From Choristoneura fumiferana (lineage: Eukaryota > Arthropoda > Insecta > Lepidoptera > Tortricidae), in NCBI RefSeq assembly GCF_025370935.1, contig NC_133485.1, positions 10,635,814-10,699,813 of the forward strand: a DNA stretch of 64,000 nt. The letters run 5' to 3'. A program made the position numbers and the translations under genes. The notes under the pieces were generated by a model that did no database searches, was not told the origin of the DNA, and worked only from the letters and a program-made list of their open reading frames with translations. Positions 38,622 to 50,024 of the stretch are shown piece by piece (position 1 is the first letter of the stretch; the number at the start of each line of letters is the position of its first letter).

Positions 38622-39374
38622 CAACAATGTTTACATTTTTAGCATCAATTGATGAATTTGTATAAATACTTTTTTATCTTTACTGTACCAATATGTACTA
38701 ATTAGTACATAATTCATTCGTTCATTCAATTATTCTAATAGTGTATGTAATTCTCTATCATCATCATCATCATCACACCCTATATGCATATACATATACG
38801 CCCCACTACTGGGCACAGGCTTCCTTCCATATAAAGCGTTAAAAAGTTTTAAATAAGTAGGTAAATACTAGGTATTTTACTATACTTAGGTATGTTATTT
38901 ACCTTGTTTGTTAGAATTATTTGATTCTTATGTTATATATGATTCACCCTAGGTATACCTACTTAATTAGTGTTAGTTTTATTTTTCTTTGCTTTTGTAC
39001 GAACGTGTTAGTTGTTTTTTGTATACCTTACCTTACCTTATCTCTAATGTTCACCTTAAAAATTCTTATAATAAAAAGCAAATAAAAATATCAGTTTTAA
39101 GGGATATCCTTTGAAACTTTTGTATAGTTACTTATTGAAAACTAACTATAGTAATGATGTATTATTAGTAAACTAGAAACATATTGATTTATGTTCGTTT
39201 TAACTATGTTGCTGGCAGGGATTGCTTCAATTTACACCCATTAATGGCCGTAAACCGATCGCTGGTTTATAGAAGAGACCGCAATACAAATAAACTCCCA
39301 TCCCATGTAATACCGAAGCTACACCGTGCGACAATATCGCATGCTGCTAAGGCTACGTACGCATTATACGGCTA
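38622..39374. other. AT-rich DNA with a short RTE tail
   Basis: A (CAT)n run followed by 'ccccactactgggcacaggc' at about 38757-38830 is an antisense RTE 3' end. No gene is seen. Confidence 0.45.
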
Positions 39375-39450
39375 ACCGCGCGGTTTTAACGCGCCGTCTC
39401 TTTCTTAAGCGATACATTGAAGAGGGACGGACGCGCTAAAACAGCGCGGT
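39375..39450. repeat. short GC-rich foldback
   Basis: 'accgcgcggttttaacgcgc' with 'cgtctctttc' faces 'aagagggacggacgcgctaa' with 'aacagcgcggt'. It lies 33 bases left of MITE copy 4. Confidence 0.65.
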
Positions 39451-39482
39451 TTCCCGCATATCTATTGTATACGCTTAAACAG

Positions 39483-39612
39483 CAGGGCTACTACGAAACT
39501 CGAAACTCGAAGTTCGTGTCGTGCTGTTCCTCTGACACTTATACTATTTAATACGAGAGCGAAAGGGACGGTACGATACGAACTTCGAGTTTCGAGTTTT
39601 GTAGTAGCCCTG
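39483..39612. mobile_element. CAGGG-ended MITE, copy 4
   Basis: It is 130 bases from 'cagggctactacgaaactcg' to 'cgagttttgtagtagccctg', a long palindromic element with the shared inner block 'cgagagcgaaagggacgg'. Open frames here on the minus strand are MITE sequence. Confidence 0.88.
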
Positions 39613-40245
39613 CAGATAGGAAAACAAAAGCCAGAGATACGAAGAGTCAAATTAAACGGTTTAGAGACCAGAGGTATTATTTGTCCAACTTACTCGGAAT
39701 CACGTTTTCATCACTTCTGTCTATCACACGCGGTATTGGATCAGGGATCGGGTAGAAAGAGATGGAGAATGCGACTCTTTCCCCAAAACCACACCCACGC
39801 GGGCGCGTCTTGATAAATACTTATTATAAATACAAAGCTTCCTCTTTGAATTTATCTATTGATGAAAACCGCATTTTAATTTATTGCGTAGTTTAAAATA
39901 TTATTATCTAAGCGTGCATACATAAAATACAGAGAGAAGCGGCTTTGTCATAAACTACGTAAGGCAAGAATATTTTGGTTTCCTGGCCTCAATTATTTGT
40001 TGCGATTAATTCAATTATTTTTCAAATTTGGAACGTCAACTTGTCTATACCTATAGAAACGCTGTTTGTTACTACATGCATGTTTACGATATTGTGCGTC
40101 ATAAATTTTTGTGGCATGCGGCACGAGGTACGACATACCTATAGCCATCTAATCAGGCGCGTGAACGTGCATAGCCCTTTAGCTACTGCACGGAAATTAC
40201 ACCAATACAAACGAGATGGCGTTAGTAAATGTTTATGACATGGCA

Positions 40246-40670
40246 TCAATGAGGGCTATCGCGTATGAATTCACCGCTAGAGGCGCTAGTGTAGCGTGAG
40301 GTCTCCGAAATGTCAAATCTCATAGTTTTTGGGTGAGCTACGCGGGTTTATTTCGAATTAGAATAATTTTGTGAATATTTTGCATTACCTGAAATTAATT
40401 ATGGCAATTATGCGTTACGGGGCAATTAATGTGTGTTTTGAGACAGTTTTGTCTTTCGGAAACTTTTGTCTTCCTTTTTTCCGAAAAAAACGAGACTACG
40501 CAACACTGCGGTTGCTCAATATTTTTACGGTACGGTTTTAAGGTGTATTAAATATGATTTTAATGTAAACTTTGTTTTCACGCCCGTAATAACAGACTTT
40601 GAAAGCCACATTTAAAACCTCACGCAACAGTGGCGCCATCTAGAAAGACAAAAACGATAGCCCTCATTGA
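40246..40670. mobile_element. TIR element with TCAATGAGGGCTATCG ends
   Basis: Perfect 16-base terminal inverted repeats are at 40246-40261 and 40655-40670. Subterminal 'gcgctagtgtagcgtgaggt' and 'cctcacgcaacagtggcgcc' are partly inverted too. The interior of about 390 bases is non-coding. Confidence 0.82.
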
Positions 40671-41096
40671 GATAGCTACAATGTTACGCTGGTTATGACA
40701 GCTAGGGTCATCTTAAAGTAAAAACTACTGAATATACGTCGGCATGAATTTAAGGCTCAATTTTAGATACTCAGAATATCGTTACTATTATAGTAGAGTC
40801 GTTTTATACTCACTATAGCCCTTAAGGAGCGGAGCTTCCGTGCCGCCTCCGTATTTTGAGCAGCGGTGTGGCCGCGCCTATATAGAGTGATGTTAAAGGT
40901 CTTTAACGGATTAGGGTTCTGTACAATACACCCAGGTCACAAAAAGGAGCCCTTATAGGATCACTCGTGTATCTCTCTATTTACCTATCTGGCCGTCTGT
41001 CACAGTAAATTTATTATGACTCTACTGGACCGATTAAGGTGGAACAGTTTAGTTTTTTTTTATGTAAGAGGGAAAAACGTCTATGCAGGTGACCAG

Positions 41097-41219
41097 CAGG
41101 GCTACTACGAAACTCGAAGTTTGTGTCGCGCGGTCCCTCTGACACTTATACTATTTAACACGAGAGCGAGAGGGACGGTACGATACGAACTTCAAGTTTC
41201 GAGTTTCGTAGTAGCCCTG
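41097..41219. mobile_element. CAGGG-ended MITE, copy 5
   Basis: It runs from 'cagggctactacgaaactcg' to 'cgagtttcgtagtagccctg' and is about 123 bases. It is the most symmetrical copy, and its flanks extend the palindrome by three bases each side. The open frame at 41016-41291 crosses it and is spurious. Confidence 0.88.
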
Positions 41220-41222
41220 CTG

Positions 41223-42799
41223 ATGGGAAGCAATCGCCGCCACCCATCGAGAACCGCAACACGAGGGCAAGCGTGTGTCGCAAATAAATAAATAAAAAAA
41301 ATGTGTAGTTATCATTGCAGTTTATTTATCAAAATAAACGGTTCGAGCCAATGTTTATAATATTGTTGATATTGTACTTAGGCTTATGATTGATTTTTGG
41401 CGTGTTTTCATTCACATTTCACACTTGAATTTATGCAAATTTAAATATAAGATAAATTAAACCGATACATACTTAGCCCGATGCCTGATATACTAACCAC
41501 ACCTGATGTGCCACCTGATGTGCTTACCATAGAAACAAACACAGAAGCACCGTTATCCAATGGAATTTAACGCATTTAAATTTTTATTATCGATGTATAA
41601 TTATGCCCCGCCAAGACCACTCGTAGTTAAAATACATAAACAAGTTGCATATACTTTAGGCTATTATGAAAAAAATGCTCTAGTTTTTTTTAACGGCCAG
41701 CAACAAACAGCTGTAACTGTAAGTAACGCGTTTTAAACTTTTTGTAAGTTTTCAGTGATAAATATGACCCGTTAGTGTTTATTTAAAAATATGTATTTTT
41801 GTCTATGTTGCCAAATCACTTCCTTCCTTCCTTCCTCGAATGTTTGTAATAGTTTGTTTGTTTGTGTTTATAATTCCAGATTAGATACAGAAAGAAATAT
41901 TAGCGAGTAACGTCATGCGCCAGTAATGTCGTACCTACTAAATAGAGAGACATCTAAAGAAGTAAGTTAAAAAAAAGTCACTAGAAATTAAATTTTCAAT
42001 CAAATTTTTTTTTATACAATACATAAGTAATATGTCATAATATGACAAACTCAGGAGTTGCAAATACCCTAGTGTTACCACCCCAAAAAAAGCCTACTCT
42101 TCCTCGGTCCAGCAACCACCAGCAACAACGCATAATTCTACATTATGTTGTGGGCGACAGCGGAGATTTACCTTCCATCAGGTGACCCGCCTGCTCGTTG
42201 TCCCCTTTCGTATAAAAAAATAACAAGAAGGCTTTTCTTCATAATAAAGGATAATGAAGTTGTATCGTTTTGTCACTGGGCAGTATACTTGCGCCTGTCT
42301 TAGAACATTCTTAGAATCTATATTTAATTATAGCGTAACACCGGTTCATAATTTTCTTAACATGTGCTTAGTTTTGGGTTAAGCATTAATATAAGTATAG
42401 CTTTGGAACTGATCAGCTACTTTATAATTATTTATACATTACATGCACGTGTTTAATTTCAATAGGGGATTACATTTACACCATTCCGAGTCTAACTACA
42501 TAAATATTGTAATCTTTCTCGAAAATCTTAAAACCTACTTCGATCAGGTATTTATAAAGGATATTTTTTCGTGATATAAATTAAAAGTGTTCCTTGGTCT
42601 GCTAATGCCAGACAGGCATGTTTTAACTACCTAGGTAAATCTTATCTACTCAACAATTCAACATACGTTTTCAATACTTTGAGTTAGTGTTGTAATTTTA
42701 ACTAATAATTTAGTCGGATTGATTTAACATTTGGTATATAAGTACTTATGTAAATTGGATGACAGTGCAAGTACTTAAGTTTTTTAAATAGCCTATAAT
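41223..42799. other. AT-rich intergenic DNA with a CR1-like tail
   Basis: A CR1-like 3' end is at about 42145-42221 (accttccatcaggtgacccg, cctgctcgttg). A (TTCC)n stretch lies at about 41820. No gene was recognised. Confidence 0.4.
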
Positions 42800-42960
42800 A
42801 TACCTAGTCTTCCACTTCTGGGCAAAGGCCTCCCCTCTTGCCCTCCATAACTCCCACTCTGACGTTATGTCAGGCCAGTTCTTTGCGCCAATTCTTCCGC
42901 CATCTTCTCGGTGTGCCTCGTTGTTACTGGCCGTTCTCCAGTACCCACCAAGTACCTACT
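42800..42960 (-). mobile_element. RTE-like LINE fragment (end of reverse transcriptase)
   Basis: The minus strand decodes to pieces like RPVTTRHTEKMAEE and then, after frame damage, a GEAFAQKW-like end. This is the usual C-terminus of RTE LINEs, where W-x-x-x-A/G-E-A-x-x-Q-x-W is expected. There are stops and frameshifts, so it is dead. Confidence 0.6.
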
Positions 42961-43078
42961 TCATTATTACAAAAAAATATATATAGAAACGTAGTGCGCT
43001 TGCCGCCTCGGTGGCTATGCTCTAATGCGCAATGCATCTGAGCATCTCAACGAGAGGAGTTAAGCCGGGAAAACACCT

Positions 43079-43207
43079 GGGGGGCTACTACGAATTTCGA
43101 AAATCGAAGTTCATGTCGTACCGTCCCTCTCACTCTCGTATTAAATAAGCGTCAGCGGGACGGCGAGACACGAAATTCGAATTTTGCACTTCGTGGTATA
43201 ATAGGGC
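43079..43207. mobile_element. CAGGG-ended MITE, copy 6 (inverted)
   Basis: The inner block reads 'ccgtccctctcactctcgta', the complement of the other five copies, so it is inserted the other way round. The right end is diverged (ataatagggcc). Confidence 0.78.
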
Positions 43208-44867
43208 CTCCAGCTCGTACGTTTTCACGCAAGTAGCTTGCTCGCTTTTGTGTCATATTTGTAGGCGGACCGACGTACGAGCACCAGCTACTTGTAGGAA
43301 AATATGCGAGGTACATGCATGTGTATTTCTAGCCTAACACTACGGTGTGACAGTGCCCCAAATGTATCTTCCCACGCACCAAATATATCTTGAGTGATTA
43401 CTTTCATCGCTAGTCCGCCCCGACGGACTTTAATAAAAGTGTTAACTTAATGTGTTGATCAAATTGCCGTTTTCATTGTGATCCAGATTTTTACGATTTA
43501 TTATACGATAAAGTAGTAGTTTTTGATGACGGAGGCGTATACTACGAGTACTATGTACTACAGTTTGCTATAACTATGAACGAAAAGTGGTTATATACTT
43601 AGCGGTCCCCTGCGGTCCCCCTTCGGAACGAACGCTTGGAATAAAAATACTTGAAAGCAAACCGAAATAATCGCAATAGCTCCTTGGAATTAAATACTGA
43701 TTTTGTTTTCTAACTAGATCCGTCACAGGAGAGAAAGAAAGGTAGGTACTTGTAAAAGAACAAAAGCCTGAAAGGAATTGCAATGCAGTTCCACTAAAGG
43801 GTCAATACGTAGATAATTATTATTTTTCTTTTTAGATATTTTTGTGTCGGTGTTTTTAATTTACTATGTTAGGTACTAACTATTTACCTACATTATCTTT
43901 GTACTCAAACTTGTAACGCTGCCAACCCATTCTGCTTCGGAATTTGACTAAAACATTGGGCGGGCCTTTGTAGCAAAAAACAATATAATACCAGTTATCT
44001 TTTCTCATATCTAACCATCATGATCCAAATATTATCGGTTATTGCGGGTTAAAGATAATGTAATGAAGTAAGCGTTTGTTGGTTCTTTCGAATTAGGATC
44101 AGAGGTTAATAATAGGTCTTATTTAGCAGGCGTTAGAGATGATAGGGATTGTAATTTATTACATTACTACCTACTAGCTTTATCCTTCGCTTTGGTTCGC
44201 TGAAAAAAATAATTAAGTGCAAGCTCTCTATTCCTTGCGATTAAACAAAAATTGTCTTAGTGCACCTCTATGATCCTCAATTAATAATTATTCTGCCTCA
44301 TTTCAAGTATAGCTCCAGTGATTTAGGCTGTGCGTTATTTATCATTCAGTCAGTCACGATACTATCTTGTTCTATGCCTAGGTATATAAGATAGGGTCAC
44401 GTTGTAATGTAGTAAGCATTTTTACAATTGGAATGAAGATTATTTAGTTACACAAGAACATTATCCGATTGGAGTAATTAGGTAAGTAAATAAATATTGC
44501 AAGTGGCGAGATGTCGTTCACTGTGGCGTTCTATGGGGGGGAGGGGGGGCTTTCTTTGATCAGCAGTGGGCGTCTTCCAACTGATGATGTTGATGATGAT
44601 GAAATAATTATTGATGGGGGAAGTAGAAGTAACTTTAGACATAACACAAACATTTTTTTTATTTCATTTAAGAACGTAACAGAATTTGATACATAAACGA
44701 ACGCTACTGCTGGTAATAAAATGGTAAGGAAATATTAGGCACACAATTGGTTGTCATTGAGTGAAAATTTAAAGGATTATTGGTCAAGTGATATTCACCC
44801 AGGGCTTGAGGAGGGTTGTGGGGGAGGAGGAGCTTCAATCCCTTTCAAGTTAGTAGAAGAAATTTAT
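43208..44867. other. intergenic DNA without a recognised gene
   Basis: There is a short G-run at 44537-44549 and a (GAT)n stretch near 44585. The open frames at 44511-44942 are low-complexity noise. Confidence 0.4.
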
Positions 44868-45335
44868 TTTTCACCGCTCATGCTCGTAAAGTTCGTGTTT
44901 ATGCTGGATCTAGGCGATATAAAATTACTTTTTATGCTTTAGTGCATAAAGTAAAATCTTCGCCTAAGACCAAGGCAATCAGGTGTAAACAGCCACAAAC
45001 AAAGAAGTTTCTACATATTTTTTTAATAAATTTTAATTTATACCTATAAAACTTAAAATCAAACGAAGCAATCAAAATAGATCAATAAAACTAAAAAATT
45101 ATAAATATAATAGTAATGCGTGAACTATAAAAGGTACATAGGAAGTGAACAATTGCTTCCACTGTTGCTATTTCATTTCCTCGCCATCGAAGTGAAAAGC
45201 AGAGTGTAAAACTCGAGCATTAAACCCATTTTACCCTCGACGTGTCTATCCACCTTCGCCGGCTCGGGTGGCTATATGAACGTCTCGGGTAAAATGGCTC
45301 GTTTTATGCTCTTGTTGTACAATCTACTATTTCTT
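44868..45335 (+). repeat. dispersed ~450-base repeat, copy A
   Basis: It starts 'tttcaccgctcatgctcgta', has 'gtgcataaagtaaaatcttc' and 'aggtgtaaacagccacaaac', and ends 'ggctcgttttatgctcttgt'. Copies B (47209) and C (60410) follow the same order. Near the 3' end 'cccattttaccctcg' faces 'tcgggtaaaatgg' as a foldback. A frame reading HARKVRVYAGSRR is open here, and related frames are open in B and C. Confidence 0.85.
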
Positions 45336-45544
45336 TACTTTATAGATTTAATTTATTTATTTATTTCATCTTCATTCCGTTGAAATCATACTCACCATTT
45401 CCATTTACTTACTTTCATCTTAAATAAATTCAGATTTCCGAAATAAATATCTTTTGAGAGAGATTTGTGTTCTGAGAACTAGCCTCTTTTGTGGAGCATC
45501 ATCGATGTGACTGTGCTTTCTGCACCTAGCTTTCTTCTTCGCCC

Positions 45545-46424
45545 TCTTGTTCTTCGTACCTACATTACTGTGTTACATTACTAGCAATGTACGAAGAAAA
45601 ACCCTTTGGAAGGAAGAAACTTTCGTTCTTTGCACATTACTAGTTCCGTTGGCAGTCATGTAGGTACAATACAAAGAAGTAAATATCCTTCCTACATGCC
45701 CCGGTTTAGTCAAAGTCAAAGTCAAAGTCAAAATATCTTTATTCAATTTAGGCTATAACAAGCACTTATGAATGTCAAAAAAAAAATCTACCACCGGTTC
45801 GGAAAAAACCTCTGCTGAGAAGAATCCGGCAAGAAACTCAACGAGGTATATATATATATTTTTAAACAGATTTACAATATTATTAAATGATATGTATACA
45901 TCACAAGTATTTAACACAACTTTATTTTTAACACAGTAGGTTCGCTATTTGAGGGATCGCTAATGCGGATCGGAATTATTTCCAAATATCCTGTCCATGA
46001 TATAATCATTAACTTTATAATACGCCTTTGATATTAATGTCTTCTTGACAATAGATCTGAATTTTGTATCCGTTTCATTTATAATATTTTTTGGAATTTT
46101 ATTATAAAACGTATGCAATTTCCCAGAAAAGACTTTTGGTTTTAGCCAGTCTGTAAGATGGAACTTTAAGCTTCCCTGTGTTTCTAGTAGCCTTTGGCTT
46201 ATCGACGTTAAAAACACATATGTTTTTTCCTAACATACATGATTATTTCATGTACACGATCAAGAACAAGATCTTAAAGATTCACGCGTCGTCAAATTAT
46301 AAATTGCTCTAATTGCTCTCTTTTGTAAGGTAAATAAAGAATAAGTAAAACGAAGTAGTACGAAGAATATGTTTGTACGTACATTGTTAGTAATGTTACT
46401 CAGTAAAATGTACGAAGAACAAGG
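45545..46424. mobile_element. TIR element (CTTGTTCTTCGTAC ends) split by a LINE
   Basis: The left arm 45545-45600 (cttgttcttcgtacctacat, ..tgttacattactagcaatgt) and right arm 46370-46424 (complement begins cttgttcttcgtacatttta) are inverted over about 50 bases with mismatches. The LINE fragment 45708-46350 fills most of the interior. Confidence 0.6.
45708..46350 (-). mobile_element. Jockey/CR1-type LINE, 5'-truncated, with reverse transcriptase end
   Basis: Minus strand: QKRAIRAIYNL (about 46330-46296) is the classic motif near the end of non-LTR reverse transcriptases. After a frame break an open stretch (46217-45960) reads LHTFYNKIPKNI and KAYYKVNDYIMD, typical of the C-terminal tail. A 3' UTR with 'tctaccaccgg' and a (CTTTGA)n tail follows. 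There are stops and frameshifts and no ATG, so it is a dead copy. A tail-only copy is at 24401. Confidence 0.82.
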
Positions 46425-46713
46425 ACTATCGCCACGTACGAGTAGGTAAGTACCTACCTAATTTTTTAATGAAATGAGAACTTTAAACTTCTTGTATTAA
46501 TTTCCAAAATCACAAAACTAGGAACTCTGGGTTCGTTCTGTAAAACTAAGTACATTATGATAAAAAAGCTATCCTACTACATAGAAAATAAATAATCTCT
46601 GATATTCGGAAGGCGGCCAGGTGGTTTATCTCATTAACAATACATTGTGTTAATCTTCTTTTGTTTTTATTATACCAGAGGTGCTGATCGCAAATTTCAG
46701 TACTATTCTCATC

Positions 46714-46787
46714 GGCCCATTAGCTCAGTTGGTTAGAGCGTCGTGCTAATAACGCGAAGGTCGCGGGTTCGATCCCCTCATGGGCCA
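46714..46787 (+). tRNA. tRNA-Ile(AAT)
   Basis: This is a 74-nt cloverleaf. The acceptor GGCCCAT/ATGGGCC pairs fully, and the anticodon arm TCGTG-CTAATAA-CGCGA gives anticodon AAT. The B box is GGTTCGATCCC. A short T run follows within ten bases of the 3' end. The T stem (GCGGG/CCCTC) has one C-U mismatch at the second pair, where the usual gene has CCCGT. It may be functional or slightly decayed. Confidence 0.9.
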
Positions 46788-46910
46788 CGCATCTTTTTGT
46801 TTCTTTGTTGAACAGATTTTTGTTCTATATCGAAGTACCTGATAAGTTTTTGGTCAAAATTTAATTTTCAATACAACCTTTTTTTGCTTACTTTACTTTT
46901 TGTCGACTTT

Positions 46911-47167
46911 ACTTGCATTGTCACCCAAATTACATTTGCATACCAAATTTCAAGTCGATGCCATTAACCGTTGAAGAGTTCCGTCCTGCGGAGATGATCC
47001 TTGCCGGACTACCAGATTTATTGCATTGTCACGCAATTTACATAAGTACGCCAAATTTCAAGTCAATCCGACTACTGGAACATGGTCGAATTTAACTTAC
47101 AAGATTTGACTACACACGGACCGACAACGGCACAGGTGAAACCAAATAAAAGCTTATAATAAAAAGT
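46911..47167 (+). repeat. dispersed repeat with internal direct repeat
   Basis: The unit 'ttgcattgtcac.caa.tta' followed by 'ccaaatttcaagtc' occurs twice, at about 46914-46957 and 47022-47065. The element ends 'accaaataaaagcttataat' and 'aaaaag'. It is a common lepidopteran repeat and lies about 120 bases downstream of tRNA-Ile. Confidence 0.6.
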
Positions 47168-47208
47168 TACAAATCTGATTTAATCTTGTCAACTATCCGA
47201 AAAATCAA

Positions 47209-47636
47209 TTTTCACTTCTCATGCTCGTAAAGTTCGTGTCTATGCTGGATCTAGGCGACATAAAATGTATTTTTATGCTCTAGTGCATAAAGTAAATTTT
47301 TCGTCTAAGACCAAAGCAATCAGGTGTAAACAGCCACAAACAAAGAAGTTTCTACATATATTTTTTAATAATTTTTAATTTATATAAGACTAAAAATCAA
47401 TCAAATCAATCTAATAGATCATAAAACTAAAAAAATATACTTATTAATAGTAATGCGTGAAAAATAAAAGGTACATAGTAAGTGAACAATTGTTTCCACT
47501 GTTACTATTTCATTTCCTCGCCATCAAAGTGAAAAGCAGTGTGTAAAACTCGAACATTAAACCCATTTTCCCCTCGACGTGTCTATCCAACCTCGTCTTA
47601 CCTCGCTCGTTTTATGCTCTTATTGTACAATCTACT
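47209..47636 (+). repeat. dispersed ~450-base repeat, copy B
   Basis: It is collinear with copy A, from 'ttcacttctcatgctcgtaa' to 'ctcgttttatgctcttattg', with a short deletion near the 3' foldback (the 'gccggctcgggtggctat' part is missing). Confidence 0.85.
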
Positions 47637-48889
47637 ATTGAACTGCAGTGGTAGCACACATTTTTATTTTTTTACCTACCACTTTCGAATTGTGTTTTCC
47701 GGTGACGTGATAAAAAAAATCGGAACCCAAGACCCAAATCATTGCTAGCAAGAGTGGTTTAAAGAACAGATTATTTTATTATCTGAAACAAATAATAAAA
47801 CACGCAATATTTATTGCATCGACATTAAACTACCGTGCGTACGTAAAAGTGATTAGATTGCTTTAATCAAATCATTTGTAAACTAATGCGGCGTAAAACT
47901 ACAAGACCAACGGCTATATCTCTACCCGTATCTACTTGACGAGTTTACAACCTCTGATATCGTCAATGTATTCTTCACATACCGATTTTATCCTATTTAT
48001 CAAAGAAATACTGACTGATTTAGACTTACGCATATGAAAAGACAGAAATGTTTTTTTATGATATTTATACAACCTTTTTTTTAATACCTATTCACTTGTT
48101 TAAACTTTATTCATGAATTCGGAGTCACTTTTAGCAATTTTAGGTTTTAAGTTCGACCAAAAACGGTACAATAGTGACAGGTTGCTAGCCTGTCGCCTAC
48201 GGTACACCTTAACCTATATCCTCAGTCGCCTCTTACGACATCCACGGAAGAAATGGAGATGATTTTCTCAGCTCAGTCTGTAACGAAGCTAAATGCTCCA
48301 AAAATGGATTATTGCATGATGGTGCTTCAAAAAAGATTAACTTTCTTTGGTAAGTACCATAATCTACTAAAACCTATTGAAAGAAAAAACGAAAAAACAT
48401 GTGTGCTCACTGACAGCGGAAGAGGCACGATAAAATTTATTAGTATTATTTTAGGGATATTGACACAATTTTTTTATTTATAGATGAATACTACTAAATT
48501 ACTAAAAGGGACTTGCTTATATTTATTACCTACTAGCTGTTGCCCGCGACTCCGTCCGCGTAGTAATAGTTTATCGCTACTTATCCGGCGGGAACTATGC
48601 AATTTTCCAGGATATAAACTATCCTATGTCCTTCCTCGGGACTCAAATTATCTGTATACCGATTGCATCTAAATCAGTTCAGAGGTTTAGACGTGATGAA
48701 GTAACAAACAAACAAAGAGGCATACAAACTTTCGCATTTCTAATATTACTGGGATAAGTAGGATATTTTAGTAGGATTAGGCAGGTATTGCCCAGATTTT
48801 CAAAAAGGGTTTTATGACCGACTTTCACGTTTACTTGGGTACCTAATAGTTGTAGGTAAGTACAGTTTACAGCAAGTATTATTACAGCG
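47637..48889. other. intergenic DNA with two repeat pieces
   Basis: 48176-48266 has 'gacaggttgctagcctgtcg' and 'tcttacgacatccacggaag', a common LINE 3'-UTR block. 48531-48757 is a separate repeat. Nothing else is recognised. Confidence 0.45.
48531..48757 (-). repeat. dispersed repeat, CTAGCTGTTGCCCGCGACTCCGTCCGCG family
   Basis: It starts 'tactagctgttgcccgcgac', has 'ggatataaactatcctatgt' and ends 'caaactttcgcatttctaat' and 'attactgggat'. Its ends are the reverse complement of the 24503-24876 type, so it lies in the opposite orientation. Confidence 0.7.
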
Positions 48890-49543
48890 TTGATTGAGAT
48901 ACAAAAACAAACGCATCGCATGTTTAGCTCAACTGTTTCACAGCTAATTAAGACAGATTTACCTACAGGACGAGCAGTTCCTCAGACCGACAGTTTTCGC
49001 GTCGACGTAATGAAGATTAACCACCTAGTTGTGTTGCTCATTAGAATTCACACTTCGATCTGCTCAGACTATACCTACGTCTATTTTTTAAGTTCGATCG
49101 GGCATCGTGAAATGGTCTGTTGCTTTAAAGGAGTTTTATTGAAGACAAAGAATAAAAGAATCTGCTCTCTTTCTCCTATTAGGTTTTTTTTATTTATTCC
49201 TAATCATAAATGTTACAAAGAAATATACAAAAGAACCGAACAAAAACCATACCTGGTTTATCTGTCGCTACGTCGCTTACTGTTATTTCACGTACCTATC
49301 CATATTCACCCATCACAGACACACAATGCTTTTAATATTTTTCTAATATGGTTCTTAAGCTATTTCAGTCTGTTGATCAACGCATACAGAATTCAAAGTT
49401 TTATCAACTACACTACACTACTTACCACGTCTACTTCTAGTTTTACAATACAATACAATACAATTACTCTGAATTGTACACCAGAAATAGTCAACGATAC
49501 AGAAAATAGGTACATAGAGAGAAAATTACAAGGTAAGCAATAG
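48890..49543 (+). CDS. unrecognised 217-codon open frame, doubtful
   Basis: The frame opens with TTG at 48890 and its first ATG is at 48920, leaving about 207 codons to the stop. It is long for DNA of this base composition. It starts near the end of a degenerate repeat (48531-48757). The residues are rich in Ile, Leu, Tyr, Ser and Thr, with no domain or signal that I recognise and a hydrophobic run (NIFLIWFLSYFSLLI) near residues 150-164. It may be a chance ORF, a decayed transposon frame or an unknown gene. Confidence 0.15.
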   Translation: MIEIQKQTHRMFSSTVSQLIKTDLPTGRAVPQTDSFRVDVMKINHLVVLLIRIHTSICSDYTYVYFLSSIGHREMVCCFKGVLLKTKNKRICSLSPIRFFLFIPNHKCYKEIYKRTEQKPYLVYLSLRRLLLFHVPIHIHPSQTHNAFNIFLIWFLSYFSLLINAYRIQSFINYTTLLTTSTSSFTIQYNTITLNCTPEIVNDTENRYIERKLQGKQ

Positions 49544-50024
49544 GCGGCCTTATCGCTAAAGAGCGATCTCTTCCAGGCAACCTTTTTTTACAGAAAAAAG
49601 GAAGGACTAGTTTACAGCAGGTGGTGCATCAACAGTAGATAGAATATTGAAACACAGCAAAAATAAATCTACACATACATTTATCGTAAACAACAGACAG
49701 CGACATATAAATAAACTAGCTTTCAGCCCGCGACTTATTCCGCGTTAAATTATTTTTTCGCGTGAAACACAATAATAAATAATAATTCCAGCATAAAAGT
49801 AGCGTACCTATACCATGTCCTCTTTATCAAAATCAGCAAAGCGGATTAGGTTGCATTTCCACCAGAGATGTGCGAAGATGTGTTGCGAGGAATGCGTTTG
49901 TCATGAACCAATAAAAACACTTCATTTATCTATCCTCAGCTCATCTTTAGTTTAAACAGCTCGCCTAGGTAAATAAAGCGTATCTATAGTGCTAGCGGTA
50001 CGCCAAAAAACGCTGCAAATGGTG

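Noticed and set aside
44511..44942. Glycine- and aspartate-rich frames around a G-run
   Set aside because: Low-complexity DNA (G-run and GAT repeats) produces them, with no protein-like pattern.
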